From Metaclostridioides mangenotii (lineage in GTDB: Bacteria > Bacillota > Clostridia > Peptostreptococcales > Peptostreptococcaceae), in contig NZ_JAGGJX010000004.1 of NCBI RefSeq assembly GCF_017873185.1, forward strand, positions 1 through 64,000: 64,000 nt of DNA, given 5' to 3'. The position numbers and the translations under genes were made by a program. Shown in pieces: positions 61,795 to 64,000 of this stretch. The notes beneath the pieces are model-generated. The model searched no databases. It was not told the origin of the DNA and worked only from the letters and a program-made list of their open reading frames with translations. Position 1 is the first letter of the stretch, and every line of letters starts with the position of its first letter.

Positions 61795-64000
61795 TTATTT
61801 AAAGTAGTTTACGCCGGATTCAAATATCTTTTGATCTTTTTCTCCATAGATATTCTTAATAACATTATTTCCTAATCTTTCAGAGTGTCCCATCTTACCA
61901 AATACTCTTCCGTCTAAACTAGTTATACCTTCTACCGCATAGAATGAACCATTTGGATTAAATTCTACATCGTAAGTGGCTTCGTTGTTAAAATCTACAT
62001 ACTGAGTTGCAACTTGTCCATTTTCGATTAGTCTATCTATCATCTCTTCGTCTGCAACAAATCTACCTTCGCCGTGTGATATTGGAATACTGTGAATGTC
62101 GCCAACTTCTGTCTGAGTTAACCAAGGGGAATTATTTGATGATATTCTAGTTCTAACAATTTTTGACTGGTGGTGTCCAATTTGATTGTAAGTAAGCGTA
62201 GGTGATTTCTCATCTATTGTTCTTATCTCACCATAAGGAACCAAACCTAATTTTATAAGCACCTGAAAACCGTTACAGATTCCAAGAATTAAACCATCTT
62301 GTTTTGTCAAAAACTGATTTATAGCTTCCATTACTCTTGGATTTCTAAATACTGTAGCTATAAACTTACCAGAACCGTCTGGCTCATCTCCAGCACTAAA
62401 TCCTCCTGGAAGCATAATTATTTGCGATGATTTTATCTCGTCTACCATTGTATATATCGAGCTTTCTATATCATTTTGGTTGAGATTTTTAAATATTTCT
62501 ATACTAGTCTTAGCTCCTGCTTTTTCAAAAGCTCTTGCTATATCATATTCGCAATTTGTTCCTGGGAAAGCTGGTATAAATACTTTAGGTGACACTGTTC
62601 TAAGTAGTGATTTTTTAACCTCACCTGTTGACTTATAGCTTATAGTCTCTATCTTAGATTTGATATCCGATGATTTTGTAGGGAATATACTCTCAAGTGT
62701 ATTCGCATAACTTTTATACAATTCATCTAGATTTATATTCTCGCCACATATAGATATTATTTCATCTTCTGTAGTTTTGCCTAGTACAATATAGTTGTGA
62801 GCCTCTAAATTACTTATAACATTCTCACCAAGCTCTAATATTATACTTCCGTAGAACGGCTCAAACATTTTATCTTCTCCAAACTTTTCTTCCGCTTCTT
62901 TAGAGAATTTAAATCCTATTTTATTGCCAAATGACATTTTACTTATAGCTTCACCTATTCCTGCAAATCCTACTGCATATGTTGATAACACATCGCCATT
63001 GTGTATAAGAGATCTAACTTTATCTAAATTCGATTTAAATTCTTCAAAATCCAATACATCATCTTCGCCTTTTTCTGTGTATAACATAATAACTTGTGAA
63101 TTATTTTTCTTAAAGTCTGAAGAAACTACTTTTGAAGCATCTACAGTATCAACAGCAAATGACACTAATGTAGGAGGGACATCTATATCTTTGAATGTAC
63201 CAGACATACTGTCTTTTCCACCTATTGCAGGTATCTCAAGTTTATTTTGTGCATAGTAAGCACCTAATAATGCTGAAAATGGTTTACCCCATTTTTTAGG
63301 ATCGTTTCCTAACTTTTCAAAGTACTCTTGGAATGTTAGTCTAGCTGTTGAGTAGTTTCCACCTACAGCTACCAACTTAGCTATAGAATCTACAACTGAG
63401 TAAAGCGCGCCATGGAATGGACTCCATTTCCCTATTCTAGGATTATATCCATAAGTCATTATTGTAGATGTATTCGTCTCTCCACCTAACACTGGTATCT
63501 TCGCTACCATAGCTTGAGAAGGTGTGCTTTGATATTTACCACCAAAAGGCATAAGTACAGTTCCAGCTCCTATTGTGCTGTCAAACTTATCTATAAGACC
63601 TTTTTGAGAGCAAACATTTAAGTCAGACATTACTTTCTCAAACCTTTCTTTCATACTGCTGCTATCTATTTTATCTAGTATCTCATTTTTTCCAAAGAAT
63701 TTTTTTTCTTCATCAACCTTAGTAACGTGTACATCTGTAGTTTGCTTTACACCATTTGTATCTAGAAATGCTCTGCTTATGTCAACTATAGTTTGACCGT
63801 TCCAAAATAGTCTCATATATCCAGTATTCGTAACTGAAGCAACATGAGTAGCTTCTAAGTTTTCTGCAGAAGCCAATTCTATAAATCTATCTTTATTCTT
63901 CTTGTCAATTGCAACCGCCATACGCTCTTGTGACTCAGATATTGCGAGCTCAGTACCGTCTAATCCATCGTATTTTTTAGGAATTAGATCAAGGTTTATA
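61795..64000 (-). CDS. purL: Phosphoribosylformylglycinamidine synthase, 5' part outside the window
   Basis: The window holds about 734 C-terminal residues of a large PurL. The frame is open through the right edge, reading PKKYDGLDGTELAISESQERMAVAI. It has the AIR-synthase-like domain (GGKDSMSGT, MPFGGKYQSTPSQAMVAKIPVLGGET). The C-terminal glutaminase has FIPAFPGTNCEYDIARAFEKAG, MLPGGFSAGDEPDGSGK and the nucleophile Cys in GICNGFQVLIKLG. It makes FGAM in purine synthesis. The fused form is of the C. difficile and proteobacterial size class (about 1,260 aa). Confidence 0.93.
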   Translation of the reverse strand, partial: INLDLIPKKYDGLDGTELAISESQERMAVAIDKKNKDRFIELASAENLEATHVASVTNTGYMRLFWNGQTIVDISRAFLDTNGVKQTTDVHVTKVDEEKKFFGKNEILDKIDSSSMKERFEKVMSDLNVCSQKGLIDKFDSTIGAGTVLMPFGGKYQSTPSQAMVAKIPVLGGETNTSTIMTYGYNPRIGKWSPFHGALYSVVDSIAKLVAVGGNYSTARLTFQEYFEKLGNDPKKWGKPFSALLGAYYAQNKLEIPAIGGKDSMSGTFKDIDVPPTLVSFAVDTVDASKVVSSDFKKNNSQVIMLYTEKGEDDVLDFEEFKSNLDKVRSLIHNGDVLSTYAVGFAGIGEAISKMSFGNKIGFKFSKEAEEKFGEDKMFEPFYGSIILELGENVISNLEAHNYIVLGKTTEDEIISICGENINLDELYKSYANTLESIFPTKSSDIKSKIETISYKSTGEVKKSLLRTVSPKVFIPAFPGTNCEYDIARAFEKAGAKTSIEIFKNLNQNDIESSIYTMVDEIKSSQIIMLPGGFSAGDEPDGSGKFIATVFRNPRVMEAINQFLTKQDGLILGICNGFQVLIKLGLVPYGEIRTIDEKSPTLTYNQIGHHQSKIVRTRISSNNSPWLTQTEVGDIHSIPISHGEGRFVADEEMIDRLIENGQVATQYVDFNNEATYDVEFNPNGSFYAVEGITSLDGRVFGKMGHSERLGNNVIKNIYGEKDQKIFESGVNYFK

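Overview
The window comes from a low-GC Firmicute of class Clostridia, most like the Peptostreptococcaceae (the Clostridioides, Paraclostridium, Romboutsia group). Reasons: AT-rich DNA, strong GGAGG ribosome sites, Gram-positive flagellar proteins, a fused FliR-FlhB, and a gene order I recall from C. difficile (purL, lytic transglycosylase, YaaR, FliN-like, flgM to fliC, glycosyltransferase, flgB to fliN, then htpG). The species call is inference.

Bases 1-180 hold the promoter and leader of an rRNA operon that runs off the left edge on the minus strand. Next come a hemolysin III family gene, a CadC/CadA metal-efflux pair with its operator, a gene with 35 tandem 15-bp repeats (MGGSP/H/S), two copies of a 50-bp hairpin module each followed by a terminator, an unknown protein and a HAD phosphatase. 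Bases 8074-9958 hold a little-known cluster: a small membrane protein, a TPR protein with a 16-cysteine tail, and a DUF5685 protein. After an XRE regulator and an AbgB-like amidohydrolase comes an operator-controlled ribose-type operon (rbsR, rbsK, rbsB, rbsA, rbsC, an M20 peptidase and a glutamine-amidotransferase-like protein).

Bases 20427-23626 look like one operon: an AgrC-type histidine kinase without a response regulator, an Rrf2 regulator, a DUF362 ferredoxin and an 87-aa protein. Divergent to it is a membrane protein with a degenerate HD-GYP domain. htpG and a TPR membrane protein follow.

From 28903 to 61616 the minus strand is almost wholly flagellar. Early genes (flgB to fliN, 50415-28903) encode rod, MS ring, C ring, export apparatus, hook, stator and sigma28. 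Late genes (flgM to fliD, then fliC, 59985-53239) have two good sigma28 promoters, one before flgM and one before fliC. csrA and fliW are adjacent, and the fliC leader carries two CsrA-type GGA sites, so the FliW-CsrA-flagellin feedback known from Bacillus is probably present. A glycosyltransferase just downstream of fliC is a likely flagellin modifier. A lytic transglycosylase, a YaaR-like protein and a second FliN-like protein precede the late operon. The right edge cuts the 5' part of purL.

Non-coding items of note are a family of short inverted-repeat elements ending in TGTCYCAAAATTG, a 333-bp gap inside the flagellar operon, and several promoter-operator regions. I found no tRNA, CRISPR array, prophage or intact insertion sequence.
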